Part shown: positions 45,630 through 56,834 of the stretch, piece by piece
How the letters are laid out: every line of letters starts with the position of its first letter
Position numbering within the stretch: position 1 is the first letter of the stretch
Origin: Limnanthes douglasii subsp. nivea
Taxonomy: Eukaryota > Streptophyta > Magnoliopsida > Brassicales > Limnanthaceae
Assembly (NCBI GenBank): GCA_036936605.1
Contig: JAUPFV010000004.1
Span: forward strand, 185,336,807 to 185,400,806
Direction: 5' to 3'
Length of the DNA stretch: 64,000 nucleotides
Translations under genes and position numbers: made by a program
Notes under the pieces: generated by a model
The model's input: the letters and a program-made list of their open reading frames with translations, nothing else
What the model was told of the DNA's origin: nothing
The model's database searches: none

Positions 45630-47412
45630 ATGCCTTGCACACAGCATACCCCTGTTCGGAATTCAGGGTCGGATAGTGATAGCGAGAATGAAGAGGTTGT
45701 TTCACGTTCACGGTCACGGTCACGGTCTGTAAGCCGTAGGCCTACAGTTGCCACTCCAGCACCTATTGTATCCCATACGATGGGGACGCTAGATCAGCTT
45801 TTTCGGAAGGTCAATCCGCATATAGCGTCTTTAGAGCAGAGGTAAGTAATGATTGGTTTAAAGTACGACCTATTGTTTTTTTTATATTATGTATGAGTTA
45901 TTGATGTTTTCTGTAGGCTCGTCGGCCGTCGCGATGCTACGCGATGTACGGTACCCATCGTGCATGAGATCTTGCTGGGCAGGACAGGGTAAGACATCAA
46001 GTTATGATGTATTGTTTTGGTCCCCTCACCGATATCTTGGAGCGTTATAGTACCAACGTACACCTGGTAGATTCGTTTCTTGAGAGGTGGCATTCGGAGA
46101 CCAACAACTTTCACTTCTCTTTTGTTGAGATGACGGTGACGTTAGACGACGTCCACGCTATTACTGGTCTGCCGGTCACAAATGATGATTTTGTGGTTCA
46201 GTCATTTCCTAGTAATGGACATCGTTTGGCATGGTATTCTAAGTCATTAGGTATACCCGAGAATGCACTTAGGACGGAGTTAGCACGTAACAGAGGGTAG
46301 TGCTAGATTTGTTCCTTTATAGTTTTTACGTGAGCAGTACATGCAGCCCCATTTTATGGATGATACCATGTCTAATGGTACCGTGGAGTGTGTCACTAGG
46401 GGTTATCTGCTCCACATGTTGGGTTGTTGTATTCTGACGAACAAGACGGGGAACAGTAATCGTTATATTACTTGCAGTTTGTAGAACATTACAGGACATC
46501 CGTTAGATATAACTAGGGCCAGCATATACTAGCTCAGCTATATCACGATCTAGTGAAGTCGTCCAAGCACTCCACTTTAGGGATTGTAGGTTTTATTGCC
46601 ATGTTGGAGACGTGGATATACGATCACTTTCAGCCCTTCTTGAGTACGGTCAACACTCTCTACGATCCTTCTATGCGTACTATTTGCCGATACGTACCTT
46701 CACCATTTCGTCAGGATGATGAGACTCGTATCATCATCCGGTAGCTACTGGCTTCGTTGAGGGAGCACCATGTGAGTTACGATGATTTTTTACATTTGTT
46801 TATTAGTCGTTATTTTATTATTACTTAAAGTTGGTCAAACATTATTAACTTACGGTGTATGTTTGGTTCATGCCTTACCGCACAATACGCGATCATTTCC
46901 CTTTCTGTGATGTGTCTTGGATTTACCACACGCTGAAGGCGTTTGACATAGTTGAGGCGTACTATCCACTTCGGGTTGCTCGGTAGCTTGGGCACATTCA
47001 GGATATACCACCAGTGTTGCGGCCTATTTTACTAGTAAATAGGAGGAAGTGTGTCAACACACGCTTTCTGTGGGATGAGGCTACATGGAACGCATGGCGG
47101 TCGCACGTTGTTGATCGGAGGATTCGTGGTGACACATATGTTATAGGCGGCCCTAGTACGACATCTTTGTACGACGTATGGATCCGTGACCACCTATGGT
47201 ACACCGTGTTTGATCCTAGTCTGGTTGATCCATCTGGTGCACATGTTGCAAAGACCCCGAGTGCGATGTCATATCAGGCACGACGACTGTATGACATATG
47301 TGATCGTGTGATTGATGAATATTCGAGAGCGGATGAGATGACTTTGGACGAGATGCGTCATCAGATGAACGATTTTTGGCTTTTGGCGCACCAATACCGC
47401 GTGAGTGATTGA
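45630..47412 (+). pseudogene. Plant mobile domain (PMD / MAIN-like) pseudogene
   Basis: Exon 1 (ATG at 45630) encodes a Ser/Arg stretch SRSRSRSRSVSRR. A GT-AG intron at 45842-45916 joins in frame to LVGRRDATRC. After a frameshift near 45985, DSFLERWHSETNNFHFSFVE, MTVTLDDVHAITGLPV and GIPENALRTELARNRG are typical PMD blocks. Downstream frames give GFIAMLETWIYDHFQPFLST (46580-46640), MPYRTIRDHFPFCDVSW, a LRVAR.LGHIQDIPP block with one stop (near 46984), and a final 132-codon frame ending at 47412. PMD proteins are plant-specific; some are host genes involved in silencing, many lie in Mutator-type transposons. Stops and shifts make this one non-functional. No transposase was found beside it. Confidence 0.75.
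45842..45916 (+). other. Predicted 75-bp intron in the PMD pseudogene
   Basis: gcagag/gtaagtaat at the donor and tttctgtag/gctcgtcgg at the acceptor. Joining the exons keeps the frame (EQR-LVGRR). The T-rich 3' end is typical of plants. Confidence 0.7.
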
Positions 47413-47630
47413 CTGGATTTGTATTATATGACTACTATGACGATTGTTTGTTACCATCTTTTGTTTTAATTCGGTTGTTGCTTTCGTTGATTTTTTTTAT
47501 TTGGAGGATTATTATATGTTTTTATGTTGTTATGCATAATAGCATCAAAGTGCACAAACGGCAACATAAACTTTCAAACATAAGCTGAAATACAAACTCA
47601 AACATTTATAGAAACACAAACTCTAATAGA

Positions 47631-47760
47631 AACTCAAACATAAACTCAAACATAAACCGAATAAAAAACTCAAACATAAACTCAAACATAAACCGAATCA
47701 AAAACTCAAACATAAACTAAAACATAAACCGAATAAAAAACTCAACCATAAAATAAAACA
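47631..47760. repeat. 36-bp tandem repeat, about 3.5 units
   Basis: Units start at 47631, 47667, 47703 and 47739. Each consists of aactcaaacata twice followed by aaccgaataaaa, with single substitutions. Similar broken pieces extend back to about 47570. It lies just downstream of the PMD coding region. Confidence 0.85.
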
Positions 47761-48179
47761 CATGGTAAAACATAGTCTGAAACATGAACTTTCACAGAAG
47801 GATCCACTCGTACCAACATCAGAGTTTATCAATCAGGGTAGTTCCATTTCATCAAGTTCCTTTCTTCTTTCGCATCATGGTAGTCATGCATTTCCTCTAG
47901 CCGGTTGTCAATAATGTCAGAACGGATCGAATCCAGCCGGTCCTCTGTTATAGAATCCGTGACTTAACAGTTGAAGCGGTTACACGCAGCACGACGTTCC
48001 AATTCGGTGAGGCTAGAAACTGGATGTACACGGAATGTGACTAGGACTGACCACCTAGCTTTCACCTCATCAACACGTCTTGAAATTCTAGGCGGTTGTA
48101 CACCATCCCTTTCGTATAGGAAGTACATCTGGCACAGCAATGCCTCGAAGTACCTTTACCATCAATTCTAGGCGGTTAG
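47761..48179. other. Unassigned interval downstream of PMD
   Basis: Minus-strand frames are partly open (for example SRRVDEVKARWSVLVTF-like reads near 48040-48085), but I cannot name a family. The segment ttctaggcggtt occurs twice, at about 48087 and 48168. Confidence 0.35.
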
Positions 48180-48243
48180 CCACCAAGTAGAAGTTCCCTT
48201 AGCCATCGGTAAGTACGAAGATGAAGTTTTATGTGATGTTCTA
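48180..48243 (+). pseudogene. 60-bp fragment of an R-family protease gene
   Basis: agccaccaagtagaagttcc and the rest to 48239 match 24984-25045 of the R element, reading SHQVEVPLAI.KYEDEVLCD. It stands alone, immediately left of an R-family LTR. The second R element to its right has lost this very region, so the piece is either a relic of an older R copy or filler DNA from a repair event. Confidence 0.75.
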
Positions 48244-49115
48244 TGATGTGATCCTAGATGACACAAGGAGCTTCGAACATGGAAATGTGCAAGAACCAGA
48301 TGAACAACTTGAAAAAGAAAATGAGCTTGAAGTTGAAGATATTCTTATTTTACCGGCTGGTCCAACAACTCGATCAAGAGCAAAACAATTTAACAAAGCT
48401 ATTGGAGGATTGCTTAATCAACTAGAGAATCCACGTGATCAAAACAACAAGTATGGTGGAAAAGCTTGTCAAACCACTTTGGTTTTGATTCAAGCTAATT
48501 GATTTCAACAAATGAGAAAGTGGTTCGATGGTACTCTTTTTCCCTTATTCAAGTTTTGTCCCAATGGGTTTTCTTGACAAGGTTTTTAATGAGGCAATTG
48601 TTTCATTTCACTATTGCCCATTTGTTGAAATAAAATCCCAATGCCCATCTATACCAAAGCCACGTCCTTGGAGGAGGGAAGGGTCTGATTTCCAGCTTAT
48701 ATCATTAATACTTTGTATTTTCAATATTAAAGGATTTCGTTTCCAAGAAAAGCCTTAATTGTTTTAGATGCATGCATTATGTTTCCAAGAACAGTCTTAA
48801 TTGTGTTCAAGGCTAGTTCTTTCTCCTATAAAAACTATGTACTCAGAATTCTAATGGTTAGACTATCTTTGATTCTGAAAAAAAACTTCTTAAGTTTTAC
48901 TCTTCTCTTGTTGGTGTGTAATATCCTCAAGAAAACCTGTTCTTCATTTGGTGTGTCATATCCAAAGGAAGATCAGTTGGAATATCAAAGGCCTTTCTAC
49001 AACCTTTGTGTGACCTATCGATCCACATCCTTTGATCCTTGAATCTTTTTGGGTTCCTGGTTGCAAAGTTATCCCTATCCCATTTCAGAGTGCCGATTCT
49101 AGGAGGAGTTTATCA
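48244..49115 (+). mobile_element. 5' LTR of the second R element
   Basis: TGATGTGATCC to GAGTTTATCA, 872 bp. The frame at 48221-48502 is the LTR-encoded polyprotein C-terminus without the rest of the gene. No 3' LTR remains, so a target duplication cannot be tested; the left flank is ttcta. Confidence 0.88.
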
Positions 49116-49117
49116 AG

Positions 49118-49130
49118 TGGTATCCGAGCA
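49118..49130 (+). other. Primer-binding site of the second R element
   Basis: tggtatccgagca matches the initiator-Met site with one change (A to C). Confidence 0.85.
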
Positions 49131-49435
49131 ACATTCTGAAAGTTGGGTATTCTCTTTCTCATTAATTTTTCTTCATTTATTTTATATTATCAGTTTGTTT
49201 GTGAAGATTTGAGTGTTAGTGTGATGATTTCATTTTGAATCACGAAATTATGATCTGTTTCACCCTAGTTATAGTTGTTTGAGATTTAAAATCGTTTTAG
49301 GTGCTGTTGTGAAACTTATCTCTTAATATTCTTAGGAAAACAGATTTGGATATGTTTTATGGTTTTAAATAAATTGAAGAACTTTCCAAGGACTTGTTGC
49401 TGGTGATTTGTTTTTGTTTTGTTTTGTAGAAAAGG

Positions 49436-50240
49436 ATGTCTAATTCAAATGATGCAGAAACCAGTAATTTCAATAACAACAAGCTTCTAATTGAAGCTAT
49501 GATAAAGTTGATACACACCAAGATAGATGCCTTTCGCGAAGAGCTTCAATCAAACACTGACCACGAGCGGAACCGTTCCCGACAAACCAATCCAAGAAGA
49601 AACCATGAACTACCTGAACAATTCAGAAATGAAGCCGCTGATGAATATTATGAACGCACAAGCAATTCGTCTCGAAACAGCCATAGAAGGCACCATAGAC
49701 GTACAAGAGAGGGCAACAAACGTATGCGTGACAATCTTGGAGGTCTCAAGATTAAGATTCCACCATTCCATGGAAAAACGATCCAGATGCCTATTTGGAA
49801 TGGGAAAAGAAGATTGAACTCGTTTTCAATGTTCAACACTACACGGAGACCAATCGAGTAAGAATTGCTGCTACTGAATTTTATGATTATGCTCTTAGTT
49901 GGTGGGATCAACTAGTTACCTCAAGAAGGCGTAATGAGGAACATCCTATAGAATCATGGGCAGAAATGAAAGCCATTATGCGGAAGAGGTTTGTTCCTAG
50001 TCATTACCACCGTGAGCTGCATCTAAAGTTGAGGAGATTAACACAAGGAAGCCGATCTGTTGAAGAGTATTATCAAGAAATGGAGACCTTAATGTTGCGA
50101 GCTGATATTTCAGAAGATAGAGAGGCAACAATGTCAAGGTTTCTTGGGGGTTTAAATAGAGAAATTCAAGACAGATTGGAAACTCAGTATTATGTTGAAC
50201 TATAAGAGATGCTACACAAAGCTTTGCTATTTGAACAATA
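49436..50240 (+). pseudogene. Gag of the second R element
   Basis: Same ATG and N-terminus as at 23592. A one-base loss near 49776 (in HGK.NDPDAYLEW) shifts the frame, which resumes as the frame open at 49795-50205. The position of the first R element's stop at 24121 is here a Glu codon (SWAEMKAIM), showing that the first copy's stop is its own. Another stop occurs after YYVEL at 50203-50205. Confidence 0.85.
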
Positions 50241-50254
50241 AGTATAAGAGACTC

Positions 50255-51069
50255 CACGAGAAGTTTAACAAGATCAAAAGCATATGCAGAACAAGGAAAG
50301 TCGGGTAACTAAACATTCGAATTTCTATGCAAAATCTGGCGAGGTTAAGAAAGCATTATTCTCTAAACAACCTATGTTACTTTTTGTGTTTAAGGAAACT
50401 CTTATGAGTTTAACTAACTTGACACCGGTGTTGCCGAGTGAGATGACTTCTCTCTTGCATGAATTTGAAGATGTATTCACTGAAGACAATCCAAATGGTC
50501 TTCCACCAATTAGAGGCATCAAACACCAAATAGATTTTGTAACTGGAGCCTCCCTTCCTAACAGACCTGCTTATAGAACTAATCCAGTGGAGAAAAAAGA
50601 ATTGCAAAGGCAAATCAGTGAACTGATGGAAAAAGGACATATCCGTGAAAGCATGAGTCCTTGTGCGGTACCAGTTCTACTTGTGCCCAAGAAAGATGGA
50701 AGCTGGAGAATGTGTGCTGATTGCAGAGCCATCAACAACATAACAGTAAAGTATCGCCATCCTATACCTAGATTAGATGATATGTTAGATGAATTGCATG
50801 GTTCTAGCATTTTTTCTAAGATTGATCTTAAAAGTGGTTATAACCAAATTAGGATGAAAGAAGGGGATGAGTGGAAAACTGCATTTAAAAATAAGCATGG
50901 ACTATATGAATGGTTAGTAATGCCATTTGGGCTGACTAATGCACCTAGTACATTCATGCGGTTAATGAATCATGTTCTAAGGGCTTATATAGGAGTTTTT
51001 GTTGTAGTATATTTCGACGACATCTTAATTTACAGCAAGTGCTTAGAAGAACATGTTCACCAACTGATT
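50255..51069 (+). pseudogene. RT of the second R element, truncated after the catalytic box
   Basis: A long open frame (50284-51069 and on into foreign sequence) carries [72 protein letters not shown] and [12 protein letters not shown]. The FDD box is intact (51018-51026), unlike FDE in the first element. The frame leaves R sequence after EEHVHQL at about 51069 and reads into antisense Tat-A integrase for 19 codons. RNase H and integrase are absent. Confidence 0.88.
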
Positions 51070-51960
51070 CCTAACTGCCATACCATTTGCATGTTTGAAA
51101 CAGTTTTGGATCTTGTAAGATGGTAAAGTAGCTTTTATAGGTATGATTGCATCCATCATGCAAATCAACAAAATGGGATTCTTGTGTAGCAATCTGAGGA
51201 GTAGTTCGGTATCCCCACAGTACTTCTTGCAGATAATTTGACCATTTTCCTGCAGCTACCCCCAGATTTTTCTTCAACCCAGTTAGATTGTTCGGTTAAC
51301 AAGTTCATTTTACCCATTAGCTTGAGAGGGGAATGGAGAAGAGTAACAATGTTGAATTCCTCTAGATGTGCAAAACATTTCCATATTTTTATTATCAAAT
51401 TATGGCCCATTATCTGTGGTGATCTTCTGGGGAACCCAAATCTGCAAAATATGTTGGATACAATTTATTTTATAAGCGCCGTTTAAGTGGTTCCAGCTAA
51501 GGGAGCTGCCTCTATCCATTTAGACAAATAGTCAATTGCAAATATGATCGTTCGACATCCACCGTATTCCATGGGAAGAGGCCCAACCAGATCCAACCTC
51601 CATCAATCAAAAGGTATTGGTTCAGATATGGAGTCCATAGGAACTGCTGGCACATGGATTTCATCCCCATATTTTTGGCAATGATCACACTTCTTGACCA
51701 TATATTTGGCATCTGCCATTATTGTTGGCCAATAGTACCATGCTAATAAGACTCTCCTGGTTAAGGTCTTGTAGCCACATTGTGCAGAACCTTCTCTATC
51801 GTGTAGTTCGGATAAAACATTTTGGACACTTAAAATCCCAAAAAATGCAAGAGAGGTCTGCTAAATGATTTCTTATATAGAACTTCTTTTAATACCAGGA
51901 AACCATGAGCCTTATATTTAATTTTCTTAGCCAAAGCTTTATTCGGAGGTAGAATCCCAT
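51070..51960 (-). pseudogene. Tat-A integrase, truncated
   Basis: The zinc finger Cys pair is intact (VKKCDHCQKYGDEIHVPAVP, about 51702-51640). LDLVGPLPMEYGGCRTIIFA carries the first core Asp, then SKWIEAAPLAGTT. Later reads (51410-51165) pass through a frameshifted DNGPQFD region to KKNLGVAAGKWSNYLQEVLW, GYRTTPQIATQES. The element stops at 51070. Confidence 0.82.
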
Positions 51961-51988
51961 CGGAAATAAACTAAAAAATACTATACCT

Positions 51989-52460
51989 CTAGTCTTTGGG
52001 TTGAATGGCACATATGCTCATACTACCTTCATTATCTTTACCAATTTCTTGGCTTGTTGGCATTGATGGACACTCTAGCATCAGAATCCATGGGTAAGAC
52101 TCAGAATAGGCAATGGTGGCTAAAGAGTCTGCCTCTGATCTAGGGATATGTTCATACTCTATAATTTTGAAATTTGCAACCATTTCTCTTAAGATGATAA
52201 GTATTTCACCAATTGTTCCTTCTTTGCTTCAGATTGCCCCTGAGCATGGTGAATAAGTAGTTGAGAGTCACTCATTAATCGAATTCTTTTAGCCCCACGT
52301 ATAAGAGCTAGCTTGAGACCGTGTATAGCTTCTTCATATTCAGATTCATCATTGGAGGCTCTAAAACAAAAAAAGATAGCTTGGTACATAGTATCACCAT
52401 ATGGAGATTTAAACAAATTACAGCCCCACGCCCCATAGTACTAGACCCATCATTAGTTCG
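51989..52460 (-). pseudogene. Tat-A archaeal-type RNase H
   Basis: The read begins with an RTNDGSS.MG segment (about 52458-52430), continues FRASNDESEYEEAIHGLKLA, and keeps RIRLMSDSQLLIHHAQGQSE (about 52275-52230), the segment deleted in Tat-B. EYEHIPRSEADSLATIAYSE follows. A one-base shift near 52420 and a missing Val-Ala-Asn pair keep it from being continuous. Confidence 0.8.
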
Positions 52461-52594
52461 GACTACCCTTTTTTTTCTTGCATTTGTCCGAAAGGTTTGT
52501 CAGCATGTAATTATACAAGGAAATCAACCACTGATTGGGCTTTACCAGTTGTTGGGGGTGCAAAATAAATATCAAAATCACCCAACTTAACTGA

Positions 52595-53930
52595 CTACTT
52601 GGTCATTCTACTTGATACATCAGCCTTTTGGAGGACATTATTCATAGGAAAAGATGTTCGGACGATAATGGAATGAGCTTGGAAACATGGTCTCATTTTT
52701 CTTTGTACAATTACTAATGCCAATGTCAACTTTTCTAACTTAAAATATCTTCTTTCAGCATCCAACATACTTTTGCTAATATAATAAACCGGACGGGGGT
52801 AATTATCCACTTCTCTTACTAGCACAACACTTACTGCATACTCCGATACAACTAAGTATATGCAGAGCTTCTCCCCTTGAATAGGTTTAAAGAGTGTCTT
52901 TGGTGAAGAAAAATACCTTTTGATTTCAATGAATGCTTGATCACATTGTGGAGACCAATTAAAGTCTTTGGCATTCCTGAACATCTGGAAAAATAGAGCA
53001 CACTTGTCTGATGATTTTGAAATAACCATGTTCAATGCAGCCAAGTGTCTGGTTAATCTTTGAACTTCTTTAGTGCTCCGATGAGGGTCCATAACTAATA
53101 GAGCGTCGAGTTGATTTAGATCGGGTTGAATCCATTTTTCACTTATAACATATCCTAAGAACTTTCCAGATCAGACCCCAAAAACACATTTCTTAGAGTT
53201 TAATTTTAAGTTGACAGCCTCTAGGCTAGAAATGTTTCTTGAAGATCATAAATATACGCATCTTCTTCAAGGATTTTCACCATCATGTCATCTATGTAAC
53301 CTTTCATATTTCAGCCAATCTGACTAGCAAAATATTTTTTTACCAAACTTTGATAGGTAGCCCCTGTATTTTTCAATCTGAATGACGTCGCTTTATAACA
53401 ATGAACACCTCTGTCCGTAATAAAAGTGGTATGATCTTGATCCTTCTAATCTACTTGTATCTCATTGTACCCTATAAAAGCATCCATGAAGGACAACAAC
53501 TTGTTCCTTGAGGTGGAGTCCACCAACTAATCTATCCGAGTAACAAGATAAAGATCTTTGAGACATGTCCTATTAAGATCAATGAAGTCAATACACATGC
53601 ATCACTTGCCATTATTTTTCTTGACCAAGAAAGGGTTTGCAGTCCATAATGGGTACTGAGATCCTTTGATGTGGCCTATTTTGGTCAAGCGATCGACTTC
53701 TTGAACAATTATATTTGATTTTTGTTTAGAGAAAAACCTTCTTCTTTGTACAACTGGTCCAACATCAGTTCGTACGCATAGCTTATGACAAATTATATCA
53801 GTTGGCACTTTGGTGACATCATTATTGCACCATGAAAATACATGTAGAATATCGAATAAAAAAGATAATAGCCTTTGTTTCAAAGCTGGTGCCAAACTTG
53901 GTACCAATCCTAACATTGACTTCTTCAATA
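52595..53930 (-). pseudogene. Tat-A reverse transcriptase and RNase H
   Basis: RT starts with HKLCVRTDVGPVVQRRRFFS and DRLTKIGHIKGSQYPLWTAN (53790-53620). A YIDDMMVK box lies at about 53301-53278, so the catalytic acids are kept. The palm is broken by stops between 53600 and 53100. The RNase H frame at 53092-52595 has STKEVQRLTRHLAALN, FNWSPQCDQAFIEIKRYFSS, VLVREVDNYPRPVYYISKSM and KLTLALVIVQRKMRP. Compare Tat-B 35640-36870. Confidence 0.82.
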
Positions 53931-54410
53931 GGTATTATGGCACTAGGAGCCTCCCTAGAATCATATATTTCATTCTCATCGGAAGAAGGCTCCAATAGCT
54001 TGTAATCTTCGTTAACATTGACTGTCTCCACAGACTTAGAGGCAAGGGTTGTTGCATAGCATTCCTTGGCTATTTTCTTACTACTCCGGACAACATCTAC
54101 TTGTCCCTGCACAATATATTTTAAGCATTGGTGGACAGTAGAGGCCACAACAGGTATCCTGGAGAGCCATAATCTTCCAAATATTGCATTATAAGATGTG
54201 GGACACTCCACCGCAACAAATAATACTCTCACCATTTTCTTGAAAGGCCCTTTTCCCTCTTCTTTGAATTCTCCTATTACATCAGCCAAATTTTCTATGA
54301 AGCAGACAATAGTTATATTCACACGTTGAATAACCAAGGGGTTTCTCATCTGTTTGTAGGAGCTTAAGAACAATATTTTTGCCGAACTACATGTGTCAAT
54401 CAGAATTCAA
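53822..54410 (-). pseudogene. Tat-A protease, active site altered
   Basis: On the minus strand the read is LIDTCSSAKILFLSSYKQMR: the DTG of the aspartic protease is DTC (codon at 54391-54389), whereas Tat-B keeps DTG. ADVIGEFKEEGKGPFKKMVR, AIFGRLWLSRIPVVASTVHQ and CLKYIVQGQVDVV follow as in Tat-B. The change removes the catalytic loop glycine, so it is unlikely to work. Confidence 0.82.
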
Positions 54411-54558
54411 TGTATATCATTTCCTCATGTTAATGCCCCTATTACTACAACGTCTTCATAAGGTCGTGCGATGTCCCTCAGGTCATCTTCGTTTAAAACT
54501 ATGAAAAGAGATGGAGTTTGGTACAGATGTGTAGACATCTCTCCATTCAACTGGGTGG

Positions 54559-56360
54559 TCAGACTGCTGAAGTACCTCTTCTTGAAGAATTAGAGGGTGC
54601 AGTCACAGTGTCCCCCCCCCCCCCCCCCAAAAAAAAGGTTAAAGACTCAAAATACTTAATCAAACCAGAGACACTAGTAGTCTTCTCCGTTATCACCCCC
54701 ACTCGATTTTGACTTGGATCCGGGTCAAGGTACTCATAATCCACATCAAATCTCTTAGTAATCACCACAGCGTCCTCCTGCCTAGACGTTCCCAGAAGGA
54801 TTGAAGGAGTAGGTTGGGGAGTATTGGCACTGGATTGTGTATTATCCCGCATGCTCCCTCCTTGTTTTTTAACATAGGCCTCCAATTTGACCTTTCAATG
54901 TGATTATGTACTTCTTGCTTCAAAACTATATAATCATGGGTATCATGGCCAATATCATTATGGTACTTACAGAAACGAGTACTCCGGTTTTCATTAGATA
55001 ATATAACGTCGTTGGCTTTCTAAAGTGTACTTCATTTCTAGTTTTGTCATATATTGTAGCCATGTTTTCTCCCAATTCAGCTAACCACTGAGGATGAACC
55101 CAAGGTCCCCTTTTATTTCTAACTTATATGTTTTTGTTATGGTTGGAATTATTCTGCCTTGACCGATTAGATCCCTGTATAGTTTCCTTCGATCTATAAC
55201 CGGACTGATTAGTTGCTAAATATGTTGATGTTGTAGTAGTGGACTTAATCTGGCGAGGCACTATGGATTTATTTGTTTCCTCAACTTTAATATGTTTTGT
55301 CACTTGATTTAACAACCCCCCCCCCCCAGGTCATAGCCTTCTTCCGAGTCACTAAATCAGCTAAGTTGCCCGGATTCAAACCATGTCTGAATGAAGTAAT
55401 TGAAACTTGTTCAAAGTAATTTCCTAACCCATTCTTTGTATTAAAAAACTGGTTGATATACTCTTTTAGAGACTGATTTGAGTCCTGAGCGCAATGGATG
55501 ATGGTATCCCCATTACCCTGAAGCTCATTGCTTCTAACGAACTGCCTCCGGAAAGTAGCCCAAAATATGTCAAAAACAATTATAGATCCTTAAGGGAGAC
55601 TATTATATCACTTGAGGGCACCTCCCGTGAAGGTTTGGAAGAAATCCCTACACAACAGTTTGTCGTCATCATAAAAGTTCATCATAAAGTTCTTAAACTA
55701 CTCAAGATGGTTGTCTGGATCTTTGCTCCCGTCATACTTTTCCATTTTAGAGCTGTCAAACCTTTTAGGATGGTGTCCGTAGAGTATTTTTGAAGATAAA
55801 GGTGATTGTCTCCAGTTTTTGCTACAGCTAAATACAGTATCCTCATTTGGAGTAGCAAATATACCTGGTTCGGATTGGAAAGCAAAGGGATCAATCAGCA
55901 AACGGTCAATATGTTGATCAGTTGAACCCTTTATCTTCACATGATGTTTCTTGAGCCTACCATGCCTATCCTTTTTTCTTGAATGCCTTTTGGTAAGCCT
56001 CATATTCTTTCTCGACCTTCCTTCATCACTGTTGGATGAGACTAACTCTTCAAGCTTTGTATCATTAGAGGAACTGCTGGAGGATTCCGAAGTGGAGCTC
56101 CACATATGTTTATATCGATGTGTTTTCTTGGAGCTAAGATGAGACTGACTCTTCAGGGACAACTCATTCTCCCTAGGATTGTCAGTATGGTGAAGTGCTG
56201 ATGCACCAGATTTTTCTTTAACTCATTTCTCTACTTGTTTCAGTGCCCTCAAAGCTTCAATCTCGACCCTCAACTGATCGCGTTCCTCCACAGTGTACTC
56301 ATTGTTTTCTTTTGCTACTTCCACCTCAGGAGGTGGAGCATTCTGTGTATTCGGGTCCAT
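54559..56360 (-). pseudogene. Tat-A Gag, broken
   Basis: The ATG at 56360-56358 opens MDPNTQNAPPPEVEVAKE, followed by an EYTVEERDQLRVEIEALRA coiled stretch and NPRENELSLKSQSHLSSKK. A Ser-rich acidic block STSESSSSSSNDTKLEE and SNSDEGRSRKNMRL follow. The core reads RFDSSKMEKYDGSKDPDNHL (55770-55700). The downstream half, antisense at 55690-54560, is in several frames, with a G-run expansion at 55315-55328 where Tat-B reads WGGLLDQV and another at 54613-54630 where Tat-B reads FGGDT. Confidence 0.82.
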
Positions 56361-56418
56361 CCAACCTGATTGTTACCGATGCTTTTGAATCTGCAATTCA
56401 GACACCGTCACCTCCCAC

Positions 56419-56773
56419 TGTGGTCGACAAGGTGATCGAGGGTAATTTTGTAAAGTGTTTTGAGAATTTAATGTTTAAGGTAAGATATAGAGAGATAATT
56501 AAGGTGTGTGCTAGTAGTAAATTATGATTACCCTCAGTAATGAAAGTAGTTGGGGTATTTATACCTAATTAACGACCCATGGGCTTTTCATGGGTCAGAT
56601 TATGGGCTTGGGTTAAGTTTAAGAACCCATTAGCCCATGAGATCAAATGACCAGCAACTAGCTGAGTCACGTTCCATTAATTTATTCTGTTTGGTTGGAC
56701 ATGGTACTGGTTATGTCCGAACTGCACTTCGGATATATGAAAGGGGCAGTGTCAAATACATCTGACCTTATCA
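56419..56773 (-). mobile_element. 5' LTR of the minus-strand Tat-A element
   Basis: 355 bp; on the minus strand it starts TGATAAGGTCAGA and ends GACCACA. Homologous to 19853-20205. TATA (tatttata on the plus strand) at 56556-56563. The following gaggtgacgg on the minus strand is the decayed primer-binding site. Confidence 0.82.
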
Positions 56774-56794
56774 ATTCATACCTTTTACACTCTT
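56774..56794. other. Junction between Tat-A LTR and LINE 2
   Basis: About 20 bp of unassigned AT-rich DNA between the LTR end and the first recognisable LINE codons. Confidence 0.4.
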
Positions 56795-56834
56795 CTATTT
56801 CTCACAAATATCTTAAACAAAAGTTTTGATCTTA

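Larger units (their letters stand above)
48244..51069 (+). mobile_element. Second R-family gypsy element, deleted and 3' truncated
   Basis: 5' LTR 48244-49115 (872 bp), primer-binding site, leader, Gag from 49436, then an internal deletion near 50235, and pol from about 50255 to 51069. The right end is lost in mid-RT, where a minus-strand Tat-A element starts. Compared with the complete R element the internal deletion removes about 785 bp (equivalent to roughly 24400-25185), taking the zinc knuckle and the whole protease. Confidence 0.9.
51070..56773 (-). mobile_element. Tat type-A gypsy element, 3' truncated
   Basis: On the minus strand: 5' LTR (56773-56419), Gag, protease, RT, RNase H, archaeal-type RNase H and part of the integrase, ending at 51070 where R-family RT is joined. 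The antisense ORF and 3' LTR are lost. Its genes are clearly related to Tat-B along the whole length but well diverged. Two G-run expansions interrupt the coding frames (54613-54630 and 55315-55328). Numerous stops. Confidence 0.9.
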
